Counted from the stretch's first letter, positions 27,557 to 36,922 are shown. The stretch is 64,000 nucleotides of DNA from Pseudomonadota bacterium (GCA_029556915.1 JAKQIT010000091.1:1-64000), one strand, 5' to 3'. The notes: generated by a model from the letters alone, not told the origin. Numbers and translations are program-made.

Positions 27557-28393
27557 CTACATGCGCCAAACATATAAATTGGGCGATTGATCTTTAGGGG
27601 TGATGATGTTGGTGGGTTGCATTTGCTCAATTTCAAACTCTAGGCTAACGAGCAAACTGCCAGGTTTCATTTCTTGCATGGCTTTATTCCACAATAGCGG
27701 CATGGCAACAGGCGATAAATAGGCAAAAATAATGTCGTAATCGGCAAAGTTTAAATCGTAATAATCGCCCAGCTTAAAGCGCGCACGCGATTGTTTAAAA
27801 AATCCGCGTACTTGACTCACCACCCAAGGTAGCGGCGCAATTTCAATACCTTCGGCTTGGCATAGTGGGCGCTGGTTGGCAATGTACATGGCCATATCAC
27901 CCAAACCACTGCCAATATCAATCACCCGCGTGGGGCGATGCTGCGGAATAAGTTGTTCAATCTCTTGCCAAACGGCAGGACGTGAGGGGAAAAATGGCAC
28001 TTGACTACGAAATGTCGTCCAAAAAATGCCCGTGGTGACAATGAAACATGCTAAATAAATTTCGCTAGGCAGTTGAATTTGCATCATGCCCCATACCGCA
28101 AATGCAAAGCCAAAGTGAATCCAGCGCCACCAATGTGCTTGTTTGGCAATGTAGGCATATAAAGTGCTCAAGACTGAGTGCATTAACACCCATGCAAATA
28201 CAGAAAGTGTTAGATTAAATCCCCATAGCTGCGCAATTTCTCGCACCAGCCAAACCAGCAAAAAAACGCTGCAAGCTGCACTCATCTGCAACAGCAAAGC
28301 TAAACTAGCTGGTTTAATTTTTGCTGATTGCGCAGTGCTTTGCGCTTGCCAATCACTTGCGTTGATTGGCTGGCTGAGATGTAAATGTTGCAT
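27557..28393 (-). CDS. Membrane-anchored SAM-dependent methyltransferase
   Basis: 278 residues: about four hydrophobic segments at ~30-125, then a class I methyltransferase domain with motif I VIDIGSGLGDMAMYIA near 147 and an acidic residue after the second strand (AEGIEIAP). The acceptor substrate cannot be told. It begins seven bases after flhC ends and so is probably co-transcribed with flhDC. That position hints at a flagellar or membrane-lipid methylation role, but nothing in the sequence confirms it. Confidence 0.75.
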   Translation of the reverse strand: MQHLHLSQPINASDWQAQSTAQSAKIKPASLALLLQMSAACSVFLLVWLVREIAQLWGFNLTLSVFAWVLMHSVLSTLYAYIAKQAHWWRWIHFGFAFAVWGMMQIQLPSEIYLACFIVTTGIFWTTFRSQVPFFPSRPAVWQEIEQLIPQHRPTRVIDIGSGLGDMAMYIANQRPLCQAEGIEIAPLPWVVSQVRGFFKQSRARFKLGDYYDLNFADYDIIFAYLSPVAMPLLWNKAMQEMKPGSLLVSLEFEIEQMQPTNIITPKDQSPNLYVWRM

Positions 28394-28400
28394 AAAAATC

Positions 28401-28967
28401 CTATGCGCTCATCGAAACCAATTTGTAAGATAATTCTTTGGCTTTTTTGGTTTTGCCCGCGCGAGAAGGCACATGGCATAAATTACAAGCGTAATTTTGG
28501 TTTAAATCATAGGTATTGGTAATAAACTCACCACCGCAACATTGGCAGGCTTTCATTGATAGCATTTTACTTTCAACAAAACGCACCAGCGTCCAAGCAC
28601 GTGTTAGAGATAGTACTGGCTCAACATCGACATTCACTTCTTCATCTGCTACTTGCTCAAGATACAAACTGTAAGCACGAATAATCGCCTGAATGCCTTT
28701 AGTATCGGTGTAAGTCACCATAAACTTGTAGATATTGTAAAAAATGGAAGCGTGGATATTGGGCTGCCATGTTAAAAACCAGTCCGTTGAAAATGGCAGC
28801 ATCCCTTTTGGTGGCGAAACGCCTTTTAACTCTTTATACAATTTTATTAAACGCTCACGGGATAAAGTCGTTTGCGATTCTAATAATTGCAACCGAGCGC
28901 CCAGTTTAATCATTTGCATTGCCAATTGGATTTGCTCTGATTCATTCACGATACTTTTTTTAGTCAT
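28401..28967 (-). CDS. flhC: Flagellar master transcription activator subunit FlhC
   Basis: 188 residues. The N-terminal helix-rich region (LAMQMIKLGARLQLLESQT) and a C-terminal zinc site formed by CQCCGGEF and CNLC match FlhC. With FlhD it forms the FlhD4C2 activator that binds class 2 flagellar promoters and recruits RNA polymerase. It follows flhD by 55 bases. Confidence 0.96.
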   Translation of the reverse strand: MTKKSIVNESEQIQLAMQMIKLGARLQLLESQTTLSRERLIKLYKELKGVSPPKGMLPFSTDWFLTWQPNIHASIFYNIYKFMVTYTDTKGIQAIIRAYSLYLEQVADEEVNVDVEPVLSLTRAWTLVRFVESKMLSMKACQCCGGEFITNTYDLNQNYACNLCHVPSRAGKTKKAKELSYKLVSMSA

Positions 28968-29022
28968 GATGTTTCCCCTGATGAATACTGCTTAATTAAT
29001 TGATCACTCAATTAAAATATTT

Positions 29023-29340
29023 TTATGCCATTGCCTCAGCTGTTTGGCCAGACATTAACACTGCCTTGTGTAATTGTGCTTGTGTGCTGTTTTTTGTGTA
29101 GTTGGTCAACATACCCAAAATAGCACTATCATCAAAGCGAAAGCGCGCTAACATCATGCTACTGCTGCTTAATTTGAGTAATTGTAAATTGCTTAAACCT
29201 TCTAATAGGTCTGCAATATCTTTGCTGATACCTAAGCGAAAAATCGCTGTAGCTTTATCTGAACGTATCATTTGTTGCGCTAACATTAAGTAGTTAAGAT
29301 TAGCATCACGAATTTCTGACATCATTTCTGCTTCATTCAT
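29023..29340 (-). CDS. flhD: Flagellar master transcription activator subunit FlhD
   Basis: 105 residues, the usual FlhD length: DANLNYLMLAQQMIRSDKATAIFRLGI is the family signature near the N-terminus. It partners FlhC. The ribosome-binding site AGGGG lies before the ATG. A 5' leader with a 7-bp hairpin (29378-29407) precedes it, and the long AT-rich intergenic region upstream is shared with flhB. Confidence 0.95.
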   Translation of the reverse strand: MNEAEMMSEIRDANLNYLMLAQQMIRSDKATAIFRLGISKDIADLLEGLSNLQLLKLSSSSMMLARFRFDDSAILGMLTNYTKNSTQAQLHKAVLMSGQTAEAMA

Positions 29341-29377
29341 TTTTATTACCCCTGAAAAATTTTTTAATCGTTAATTT

Positions 29378-29407
29378 AAAGTACATCTATTGCGTTAGGC
29401 GTACTTT
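29378..29407 (-). promoter_or_regulatory. Leader hairpin upstream of flhD
   Basis: AAAGTAC (29378-29384) pairs with GTACTTT (29401-29407) around a 16-base loop, 38 bases upstream of the flhD start. Long flhDC leaders are often control points for RNA-binding regulators in other bacteria; here only the structure is seen. Confidence 0.4.
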
Positions 29408-29479
29408 GAACCTATCGAAGGGGTGTCACAATGAGCGTTTAGCGGTTTATTTTATGAGAGAAACGGACATGCCCATGTA

Positions 29480-29500
29480 GGTGTTTGTCCTACAAACACC
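29480..29500. promoter_or_regulatory. Perfect 9-bp inverted repeat upstream of flhD
   Basis: GGTGTTTGT-CCT-ACAAACACC at 29480-29500, with CATG repeated just outside at both ends. It lies 140 bases upstream of flhD. The short spacer and symmetry fit either an operator for a dimeric regulator or a stable hairpin in the transcript. Confidence 0.45.
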
Positions 29501-29833
29501 ACCATGAGATAGAATAAACTGTTATTTTTCATACAGTTAAGAATTTTAAAAATGACTATTTTATGTTGTCATTGGTGTAAAACTTACGGTTTCATTTTCT
29601 ATACTTTAAATATTTTCCTAAATTATTTTAAGTTTTAGTCGATATTCTTTGCTTTTTCGCAACACCTCACTAAAACAAACTTTTATCACTTAGCTCGTTA
29701 ACGTCTCGCTTTAAAAAAACTTTAGCGTTTTTTATAAAAAATTTTAAAAATATTGTTATCTTGTTGTTTTATTTGAACTTTATTTTTATTTTTTTATTTT
29801 TATTTCCATCCAACCATGCTTTTTTTGCATTAC

Positions 29834-29870
29834 TGAATAAAAGAAAGGTGCATTTTCACCCTTTTATTCA
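29834..29870. promoter_or_regulatory. Stem-loop upstream of flhB
   Basis: TGAATAAAAG-aaa-GGTG pairs with CACCCTTTTATTCA around CATTTT, giving a 14-bp stem with a three-base bulge, 74 bases before flhB. It could be an attenuator or an operator in front of the flhBAFG-fliA unit. Confidence 0.45.
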
Positions 29871-29943
29871 ACGGATGAAATTGCCCAGACTTATTCAATA
29901 ATGGCAGTGTGAAATAAAAAAGGTTTATTTTTAAGGACATAAA

Positions 29944-31119
29944 ATGGCTGAAGACAGCGATTTAGAAAAGACAGAACAGGCCTCGCCCAAGCGATTAGAA
30001 ACCGCTCGGGAAGAAGGCGACGTTCCCCGCTCACGCGAGCTGGCAACGGTTTCTGTGCTTTTTGCAGCTGGATTAAGCTTTTGGATGATGGGTAGCCATC
30101 TCAACAGTGCGTTAAAAATTTCTATGCAACAGGGACTAAGCCTAGAGCGTGCTGATGCATTTGACCCGATTAAGTTGCTGATGAAAATTTCCAACATGAC
30201 GATTGACTTACTTATTGCTTTTGCACCGTTTGCGCTCGTGCTACTGGTGGTTGCACTCGCCTCACCTGCCTTGATTGGCGGCTGGGTAGTCAGCAGAAAA
30301 TCTATCATGCCGCAATTTGGCCGCCTTAACCCAATAAAAGGTTTAAGCAATATGGTGTCAAAAAACGCAGCGGTTGAATTGATTAAATCTATTGCCAAAA
30401 CAATACTGGTAGCAACCGTTGCATATATTGTGATTGCAGGTGAGCTAGAGCCTATTCTTTCACTCTCATCTATGTCTGTGACAAATGGTGTTTCAGAAGT
30501 AAGCCATTTATTAATAGTTGGATTTTTATCCATCGTCAGTGCATTGGTACTGATTGCTGCTATTGATGTGCCTTACCAACTTTATCAATACGCGCAAAAA
30601 CTTAAAATGACCAAAGAAGAAGTACGTCAAGAATCGAAAGAATCTGAGGGAAATCCTGAGATTAAAGCCCGCGTGCGTCAACAACAGCGTGAAATGGCAA
30701 GACGCAGAATGATGTCAGAAGTACCAAAAGCTGATGTAGTCATTACCAACCCAACGCATTATGCAGTCGCCATTCAATATCAAGAAAATGGCTCACGCGC
30801 GCCGGTAGTCATCGCTAAGGGCGCAGATACCATAGCTTTAAAAATAAGAGAAATCGCTAAAGAACATCAAGTGATGACTTTAGAAGCCCCCAAATTAGCG
30901 CGTGCCTTGTATGCGCACACTGAATTGGGCGACGAAATACCACAAACGCTCTACTCTGCAGTTGCTGAAGTATTGGCTTATGTGTTTCAAATGCGTATTT
31001 TTAATAAAGATGGTGGTTATCGTCCAGAAATGCCGACATCACTTCTGGTGCCTGAAGGTATGGATCCGCATAGTTTATTGCCAATACCTAACACTGTTAC
31101 AGATGAGGTACTTGCATAA
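29944..31119 (+). CDS. flhB: Flagellar type III export switch protein FlhB
   Basis: 391 residues. N-terminal EKTEQASPKRLETAREEG signature, four membrane helices to ~215, and a cytoplasmic domain with the autocleavage motif Asn269-Pro-Thr-His. FlhB changes export specificity from rod/hook to filament substrates after interacting with FliK. The stop overlaps the flhA start (TAATG). Confidence 0.97.
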   Translation: MAEDSDLEKTEQASPKRLETAREEGDVPRSRELATVSVLFAAGLSFWMMGSHLNSALKISMQQGLSLERADAFDPIKLLMKISNMTIDLLIAFAPFALVLLVVALASPALIGGWVVSRKSIMPQFGRLNPIKGLSNMVSKNAAVELIKSIAKTILVATVAYIVIAGELEPILSLSSMSVTNGVSEVSHLLIVGFLSIVSALVLIAAIDVPYQLYQYAQKLKMTKEEVRQESKESEGNPEIKARVRQQQREMARRRMMSEVPKADVVITNPTHYAVAIQYQENGSRAPVVIAKGADTIALKIREIAKEHQVMTLEAPKLARALYAHTELGDEIPQTLYSAVAEVLAYVFQMRIFNKDGGYRPEMPTSLLVPEGMDPHSLLPIPNTVTDEVLA

Positions 31120-33200
31120 TGAATGGTTTTAAATTACCCGCTTGGGCAGCAACATTGGGCAATCGCAATGTAGCCGCACCGCTCATTATTGTATTGCTAT
31201 TGGCAATGATGATATTGCCTTTGCCTGCACTCGCTTTAGATGCGCTTTTTAGCTTCAATATTGCACTTTCTATTATGGTATTGCTAATTGGCTTACAAAC
31301 CAAAAAAGCACTCGACTTTATTGCTTTTCCAACGGTGTTACTTGTTACAACCATGTTGCGCTTATCACTCAACGTCGCATCAACACGTGTAGTTTTAACA
31401 GAGGGGCACACTGGACCAGATGCAGCAGGTAAAGTCATTGAAGCTTTTGGTCATTTTTTGATTGGTGGCAATTACACCGTAGGTATCGTTGTGTTTGTGA
31501 TTTTAACCATCATCAACTTTACAGTGGTGACCAAAGGTGCTGGCCGTATTGCAGAAGTGGGTGCCCGTTTTACCTTAGATGCTATGCCAGGCAAACAAAT
31601 GGCGATTGATGCAGACTTAAATGCAGGGTTGATTGGTGAAGATGAAGCCAGACGTCGGCGTTCTGAAGTGAGCCAAGAGTCTGAGTTTTATGGAGCAATG
31701 GATGGTGCAAGTAAATATGTGCGCGGTGATGCGGTTGCAGGTATTTTAGTCACCATCATTAATATTGTCGGTGGGCTCATTGTTGGCATGGTGCAGCATG
31801 ATATGGCATTTGCCGATGCCATTAAGAACTATACCCTACTCGCCATTGGTGATGGTTTGGTTGCACAAATTCCATCTCTGATTATTTCAGTCGCCGCAGG
31901 TGTGGTGGTGTCACGCGTAGCCAATAAAGAAGATATTGGTGGGCAACTCGTTACGCAGCTTTTTACAAATCCAAATGTCATTTTCATCACAGCAGGCATT
32001 ATTGGCTGTATGGGCTTAATTCCGGGAATGCCTAATTTTGCATTCTTATTTTTAGCTACCCTTTTAGCAGGCCTTGGATACTCTGTAAGAAAAAAACAAC
32101 TCGCTGCAGAAGTTGAACCAGAAGTTGAAGAAAAAACTGAAGTGGTGGCAGAAACTGAAGATGCCAGTTGGGATGACGTATTACCGGTAGATTTGGTTGG
32201 CTTAGAGGTTGGCTATCGCTTAATCCCCTTAGTTGATAAAGCACAAGGCGGTGATTTGCTTAAACGCATTAAAGGCATACGCAAAAAATTTGCACAAGAA
32301 GTCGGCTTTTTAGCACCCACTGTGCATATCCGCGACAATTTAGAATTAAAACCGTCAAGCTATCGCATTACTCTTAAGGGCGTTGAAATTGCCAGCGGTG
32401 AATCTCATTATGGTCAACTGTTGGCAATTGATCCTGGCATGGTCACAGGTACACTAGCAGGACAAACCACAACTGACCCAGCATTTGGCTTACCAGCAGT
32501 GTGGATTGACAATAATACGCGTGACGAAGCGCAAAATATGGGTTTCACAGTTGTGGATGCTGGCACCGTCATTGCCACGCACTTAAACCATATTATTTCT
32601 AGTCATGCCGCAGATTTACTCGGCCGCCAAGAGGTTCAACAACTGTTAGACCACATTAGTAAAGAGTCACCAAAGTTGGTTGAAGATCTTGTGCCTAAGC
32701 TGTTGCCACTTTCTATGGTGCAAAAAGTATTGCAAAACTTACTTTCTGAAGGTGTGCATATTCGTGATATGCGCACAATTATTGAAACCTTGGCTGAATA
32801 CGCTACCCAAACACAAGACGCTAGCGAGTTAACCGCTCAAATACGCGTCAAACTTGGGCGCGCAATTGTGCAACAACTGTTCCCATCAGGCAACGAAGTC
32901 TCAGTTATCACTTTAGATAATAATTTAGAGCGCCTACTGACTCAAGCTGTGCAATCTAATAGTGCTAGCACAGCCATTGAACCCAATATGGCTGAAACAC
33001 TCGCTCGCCAAGCAGAGTCTGCAGCTAAACAACAAGAGCAAATGGGCATGTCACCCGTGTTGCTAGTATCCGCACCCATTCGAGCGGCATTAGCTAAATT
33101 TTTGCGTCGCTCTGTGCCGCACTTACGCGTGCTATCGCACGAAGAGTTACCAGATTCTAAAATTATTCGCGTTACAAATCTTATCGGAGGTTCAGCATGA
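31119..33200 (+). CDS. flhA: Flagellar export gate protein FlhA
   Basis: 693 residues. About eight membrane helices occupy the first ~330 residues with the FHIPEP-family segments PTVLLVTTMLRLSLNVASTR and GDGLVAQIPSLIISVAAG; a cytoplasmic substrate- and chaperone-docking domain follows an acidic linker. It is the ion-driven export gate of the flagellar type III system. It overlaps flhB by one base and flhF by four. Confidence 0.97.
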   Translation: MNGFKLPAWAATLGNRNVAAPLIIVLLLAMMILPLPALALDALFSFNIALSIMVLLIGLQTKKALDFIAFPTVLLVTTMLRLSLNVASTRVVLTEGHTGPDAAGKVIEAFGHFLIGGNYTVGIVVFVILTIINFTVVTKGAGRIAEVGARFTLDAMPGKQMAIDADLNAGLIGEDEARRRRSEVSQESEFYGAMDGASKYVRGDAVAGILVTIINIVGGLIVGMVQHDMAFADAIKNYTLLAIGDGLVAQIPSLIISVAAGVVVSRVANKEDIGGQLVTQLFTNPNVIFITAGIIGCMGLIPGMPNFAFLFLATLLAGLGYSVRKKQLAAEVEPEVEEKTEVVAETEDASWDDVLPVDLVGLEVGYRLIPLVDKAQGGDLLKRIKGIRKKFAQEVGFLAPTVHIRDNLELKPSSYRITLKGVEIASGESHYGQLLAIDPGMVTGTLAGQTTTDPAFGLPAVWIDNNTRDEAQNMGFTVVDAGTVIATHLNHIISSHAADLLGRQEVQQLLDHISKESPKLVEDLVPKLLPLSMVQKVLQNLLSEGVHIRDMRTIIETLAEYATQTQDASELTAQIRVKLGRAIVQQLFPSGNEVSVITLDNNLERLLTQAVQSNSASTAIEPNMAETLARQAESAAKQQEQMGMSPVLLVSAPIRAALAKFLRRSVPHLRVLSHEELPDSKIIRVTNLIGGSA

Positions 33201-34615
33201 ACTTAAAACGTTTTTTCGGCAAAAACTCACGTGAGGCACTCAATATGGTGCGCAGAGCTTTAGGAGAAAATGCCGTCATTATTTCAAACCGTGCGTTTGA
33301 AGGTGGCAATGAAATTATTGCCGTAAAAGAAGAAGAAATGCACGCGATGGCAGTGGATGGTCTGGTAAATGACTATCCCGTCCAAAACATGCAATCTCCT
33401 ATCGAAAAACAGATGCAAGAAGAATTCAGTAATGCAACACGCAGCGAACCAATGACTTTGCTCGAAATGTTGCAACAAAAAAATCAGCAAGTCATGCCTA
33501 ATTTGGCACAACAAAGTGCAGAAATGATTAACCAGCAGCCTGAGCCGCGTGTGCAAGCAGCACAAGTTAAACATGCCGAACCAAGCAAATCGCTGCAATC
33601 AGGCATCCAGCAGGCTTCCGCAAGTAGTGAGGCTAACATTTCTAACCAAGAAATTACTCAGATTTTAAGTGAAATGCGCAGTATGCGTAGCGCACTTGAA
33701 TCACAACTCACCACACTTTCTTGGGCTGGCATTCAGCAACATGATCCGATTAAAGCGCAAGTGTTGAGTACGTTGTTATCGGCAGGCTTTAGCGCTGCAC
33801 TTTCAAGAAAATTAGCGGAGAAACTTCCAGCCAATATTGATTACAGCCAGGCGATTGCATGGTTAAAGTCTGTACTTTCTAAAAATCTCAGTGCGCTAGA
33901 AGATGAATCAGAAATGCTTCAGCAAGGTGGTGTATTCGCCCTGATTGGACCGACTGGGGTTGGAAAAACCACCACGGTTGCTAAACTGGCCGCGCGCTAT
34001 GTGATGAAATATGGCACACAAAACTTAGGTCTTATCACAACTGATGCTTATCGTATTGGCGGTCATGAGCAATTGCGAATTTATGGAAAAATTCTTGGCG
34101 TCATGGTGCATAGCGTTAAAGATGAGGCTGATTTAAAAATTGCTTTAAATGAATTAAAAGGCAAACACACCGTGTTGATAGACACCGTTGGTATGAGTCA
34201 ACGTGACCAAATGGTGAATGAGCAAATTGCCATGCTATCCAATACTCAAACCCCTATTAAACGCCTACTTTGCCTTAATGCCACCAGCACTGGCGAGACT
34301 CTTGCTAACGTAATAAAAGCCTATAAAGGCAGAGGCTTAGAAGGCTGCATTATGACTAAAATAGACGAAGCAGCCACTATTGGCAATGGGTTAGATGCCA
34401 TTATTCGAGAGCGACTTAAACTTTATTATGTCACGAATGGGCAACGTGTCCCTGAAGACATTTTGATTGCAAATAAACAGCATTTGATTCAAGAAGCGCT
34501 AAATCATGAGAGTCTGCAGTATTTACCTTATAAGTATTTAGCTGATGAGCTGCCAATAGTGATGGCGAATACAGTAGGTAATAGCAACAATTATGCGGAG
34601 GTGCAATATGCATAA
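33197..34615 (+). CDS. flhF: Signal-recognition-particle-type GTPase FlhF
   Basis: 472 residues. The variable basic N-terminal region (MNLKRFFGKNSREAL) and Gln-rich linker precede an NG GTPase domain: P-loop GPTGVGKTTT at ~252, TTDAYRIGGHEQL, DTVGMSQRDQ, and TKIDEA. FlhF sets the site of flagellar assembly, typically a pole. Its C-terminal end overlaps the flhG start. Confidence 0.95.
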   Translation: MNLKRFFGKNSREALNMVRRALGENAVIISNRAFEGGNEIIAVKEEEMHAMAVDGLVNDYPVQNMQSPIEKQMQEEFSNATRSEPMTLLEMLQQKNQQVMPNLAQQSAEMINQQPEPRVQAAQVKHAEPSKSLQSGIQQASASSEANISNQEITQILSEMRSMRSALESQLTTLSWAGIQQHDPIKAQVLSTLLSAGFSAALSRKLAEKLPANIDYSQAIAWLKSVLSKNLSALEDESEMLQQGGVFALIGPTGVGKTTTVAKLAARYVMKYGTQNLGLITTDAYRIGGHEQLRIYGKILGVMVHSVKDEADLKIALNELKGKHTVLIDTVGMSQRDQMVNEQIAMLSNTQTPIKRLLCLNATSTGETLANVIKAYKGRGLEGCIMTKIDEAATIGNGLDAIIRERLKLYYVTNGQRVPEDILIANKQHLIQEALNHESLQYLPYKYLADELPIVMANTVGNSNNYAEVQYA

Positions 34616-35429
34616 TTTTCATAATGACCAAGCTGCTGGCTTGAGAAGAATTATGTCAGCACCCAAGCCACGGGTGGTATCTATTATATCTGCTTGCCTA
34701 GAAACCACTCAGCCACGCATAATGACAAACCTTGCTGCATCTTTACAGATGCAAGGTCAAGAAGTGTTGATTATGCATGCTTCACAACACTCTCGTGACT
34801 CACAATACGCGCTGACTAAAGCGGTGTCCATTTACGACATTTGCCAAAGTAACATGAACAATGAAAAAGCAGTAAAAGTTTCTCCTTACGCGTTTTCAGT
34901 AGCTAAACTCGCGAATAAAAATCAACAAGCCACTGTTGACGAAACCTTGCAATTACAAGCCAACCAACGTGTTCAACAACTCGCTGAACAATTTGACATG
35001 ATATTGGTTGATGTCTCAATGAATGATGAAGGCAAGCTAGCGCTACCCATTTTGAATGAAAGCGAAATCATCATTCAACTTTCAAGAAATCCTGCTTCCA
35101 TTAAGCAAGCATACGCTGTGATTAAATTGTTATGCAGTCAACTAGGCAGACGCAGCTTTGGCATTATTGTGAGTGATGCTGATAATCTGCAGGCCGAAAT
35201 CGTGTTTAAAAATATCCAGCAAGTTGCTAAACGTTTTTTGCAAATTGAGCTTGAATTTTTTGGCGCAATTCCGAATGACGACCACTTAGTGCGTGCCACA
35301 AAATTAGGGCGGACGGTGATTGATGCATTTCCTAAGGCAAAAGTGTCAGCTGCATTAAGCCATATCGCCAAAAAATTTGGTGAAAATATGCACGCAAACA
35401 TTTCTTTTAAACAAGTATCTTATCGTTAA
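34608..35429 (+). CDS. flhG: FlhG/FleN-like MinD-family protein with a degenerate Walker A motif
   Basis: 273 residues. Position after flhF and the C-terminal pattern FFGAIPNDDHLVRATKLGRTVIDAFPKAK with a following ALxxIAKKF helix identify it as FlhG-like, a regulator of flagellar number. The site that should read KGGVGKT reads ACLETTQPRIMTNLA, so the P-loop lysines are gone, and the DADxGLxN motif is replaced by MHASQHS. Nucleotide binding is therefore doubtful. ATG 34608 was chosen because GGAGGTG sits five bases before it; an in-frame ATG at 34593 lies upstream of that site. Confidence 0.75.
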   Translation: MHNFHNDQAAGLRRIMSAPKPRVVSIISACLETTQPRIMTNLAASLQMQGQEVLIMHASQHSRDSQYALTKAVSIYDICQSNMNNEKAVKVSPYAFSVAKLANKNQQATVDETLQLQANQRVQQLAEQFDMILVDVSMNDEGKLALPILNESEIIIQLSRNPASIKQAYAVIKLLCSQLGRRSFGIIVSDADNLQAEIVFKNIQQVAKRFLQIELEFFGAIPNDDHLVRATKLGRTVIDAFPKAKVSAALSHIAKKFGENMHANISFKQVSYR

Positions 35430-35439
35430 GGTTGTGACT

Positions 35440-36174
35440 ATGTACACAGCAAAAGGCAAACAAGACCAGAAGGATGTGTTACTAAAAACACATGCCACTT
35501 TGGTTAAAAAAATCGCATATCAACTAAAGGCCAAATTACCACCCAATGTGGAAATTGATGATCTGATTCAAGCAGGCATGATGGGCTTACTCGATGCTAT
35601 CAACCGCTATGAAGATACGCATGGTGCTCAGTTTGAAACATACGCCACGCAACGGATTCGCGGTAATATGCTAGACGAACTGCGCAGTGCCGATTGGTTG
35701 CCACGAAGCATTCGTAAAAATATGCGCGATGTCGAAGTTGCCATCAGTCAATTAGAGCAGCAATTAGGCAGACCGCCCACAGAAAATGAAGTGGCTAAAA
35801 AACTGCAGCTATCACTTGCAGAATATTACGACATGCTGGCAGATTGCTCTGGTCACCAATTAGTGTATTACGAAGATTTTCATGAAGCAGATGAAGGCGA
35901 GCACTTTTTAGATCGTTTTCAAAGTGATGAAAAAGGCGATCCGATTAAAGGTTTGCTTGAAAGTGACTTTAGAGAAACCCTTATTGAAGCCATTGATGCA
36001 CTGCCAGAGCGCGAAAAAATGCTGCTAGGCTTATATTACGAACAAGAACTAAATTTAAAAGAAATAGGCGCTGTGATGAGCGTTTCAGAGTCACGTGTTT
36101 GTCAACTACATAGCCAAGCAGTCGCCCGATTGCGCTCAAGTTTAAGAGAGAAATCATGGACTGGAGTAGCGTAG
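35440..36174 (+). CDS. fliA: Flagellar sigma factor FliA (sigma28)
   Basis: 244 residues from ATG 35440 (MYTAKGKQDQ), preceded by AAGGT; a longer frame from 35377 would overlap flhG and adds unrelated residues. Region 2 (DDLIQAGMMGLLDAINRYE, RIRGNMLDELR), region 3 and region 4 (LKEIGAVMSVSESRVCQLH) are complete. FliA transcribes late flagellar, motor and chemotaxis genes and is held back by FlgM (38371). Sigma28-type promoters are seen at 3351, 24591, 38756 and 47135. Confidence 0.97.
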   Translation: MYTAKGKQDQKDVLLKTHATLVKKIAYQLKAKLPPNVEIDDLIQAGMMGLLDAINRYEDTHGAQFETYATQRIRGNMLDELRSADWLPRSIRKNMRDVEVAISQLEQQLGRPPTENEVAKKLQLSLAEYYDMLADCSGHQLVYYEDFHEADEGEHFLDRFQSDEKGDPIKGLLESDFRETLIEAIDALPEREKMLLGLYYEQELNLKEIGAVMSVSESRVCQLHSQAVARLRSSLREKSWTGVA

Positions 36175-36896
36175 TTGGTCTAGTCGTTGCCCTCATTGGC
36201 ATTATCGCAGGGCAAGCAATAGAAGGTGGGCACATTGGCTCTTTAGTGCAGCCAGCCGCTTTTATTATCGTGCTATGTGGCACATTTGGTGCTGTCATTT
36301 TACAAACAAACACAAAAAACTTTATTGCTGGCATCAAAATGCTAAGGCAAGTTTTCACCTTACCCGTGGATGACAGACAAGAACTCGCAAAACGCGCGAA
36401 TACTTGGAGCACATACGCACGCAAAGAAGGTTTATTCATGTTGGAATCTTACATGAATCGTGAAAGTGAGCCTTATATTAAAAAAGGTTTGCAACTGATG
36501 ATTGATGGCACTCCGCCTGACAAAATTCGTGAAATCATCGCTATTGATATGCATTTTCACGAAATGGATTTACGCAACTCCGCCAAAATCTGGAGTGCTG
36601 CCGGAGGTTATGCGCCTACGGTAGGGATTTTGGGGGCGGTGCTAGGTTTAATTCACGTGATGGAAAACTTATCTGACCCGAGCAAATTAGGCAGTGGAAT
36701 TGCTGTGGCTTTTGTGGCCACTATTTACGGCGTTGCATTAGCTAACTTAGTATTTTTGCCGATAGCCAATAAACTTAAAAATCACATTCAGTTTGAAATG
36801 ATGCGCCGTGAAATGTTACTCAACGCATGGGTTTCTATTGCAAAAGGTGACCACCCTAATGTGGTGGCTGAGCGACTATTTTCGTACATGAAATAA
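36156..36896 (+). CDS. motC: Second stator channel protein MotC (MotA family)
   Basis: 246 residues. Four membrane helices in the MotA/PomA pattern (VVGLVVALIGIIAGQAIEGG, VQPAAFIIVLCGTFGAVI, GYAPTVGILGAVLGLIHVM, GIAVAFVATIYGVALANLVFL), with a cytoplasmic loop shorter than in MotA. It overlaps the fliA stop by 19 bases. With MotD it forms a second stator complex, as in Pseudomonas. Confidence 0.9.
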   Translation: MDWSSVVGLVVALIGIIAGQAIEGGHIGSLVQPAAFIIVLCGTFGAVILQTNTKNFIAGIKMLRQVFTLPVDDRQELAKRANTWSTYARKEGLFMLESYMNRESEPYIKKGLQLMIDGTPPDKIREIIAIDMHFHEMDLRNSAKIWSAAGGYAPTVGILGAVLGLIHVMENLSDPSKLGSGIAVAFVATIYGVALANLVFLPIANKLKNHIQFEMMRREMLLNAWVSIAKGDHPNVVAERLFSYMK

Positions 36897-36922
36897 ACCA
36901 TTTTCAGCACATATCCTTAACG

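Larger units (their letters stand above)
29341..29943. promoter_or_regulatory. 603-base divergent control region between flhD and flhB
   Basis: This gap is strongly AT-rich at about 29560-29820. It holds three clear stem-loops (29378-29407, 29480-29500, 29834-29870) and no convincing ORF. Near flhB, AACGGATGAAATTG (29870-29883) and AATGGCAGTGTGAAATAA (29900-29917) resemble halves of the enterobacterial FlhDC box (AA[CT]G...AAATA). A promoter could not be placed with confidence on either strand. Confidence 0.5.

Noticed and set aside
29931-30533. 200-codon minus-strand frame opposite flhB
   Set aside because: Lies over the conserved N-terminal half of flhB and has no domain pattern of its own.
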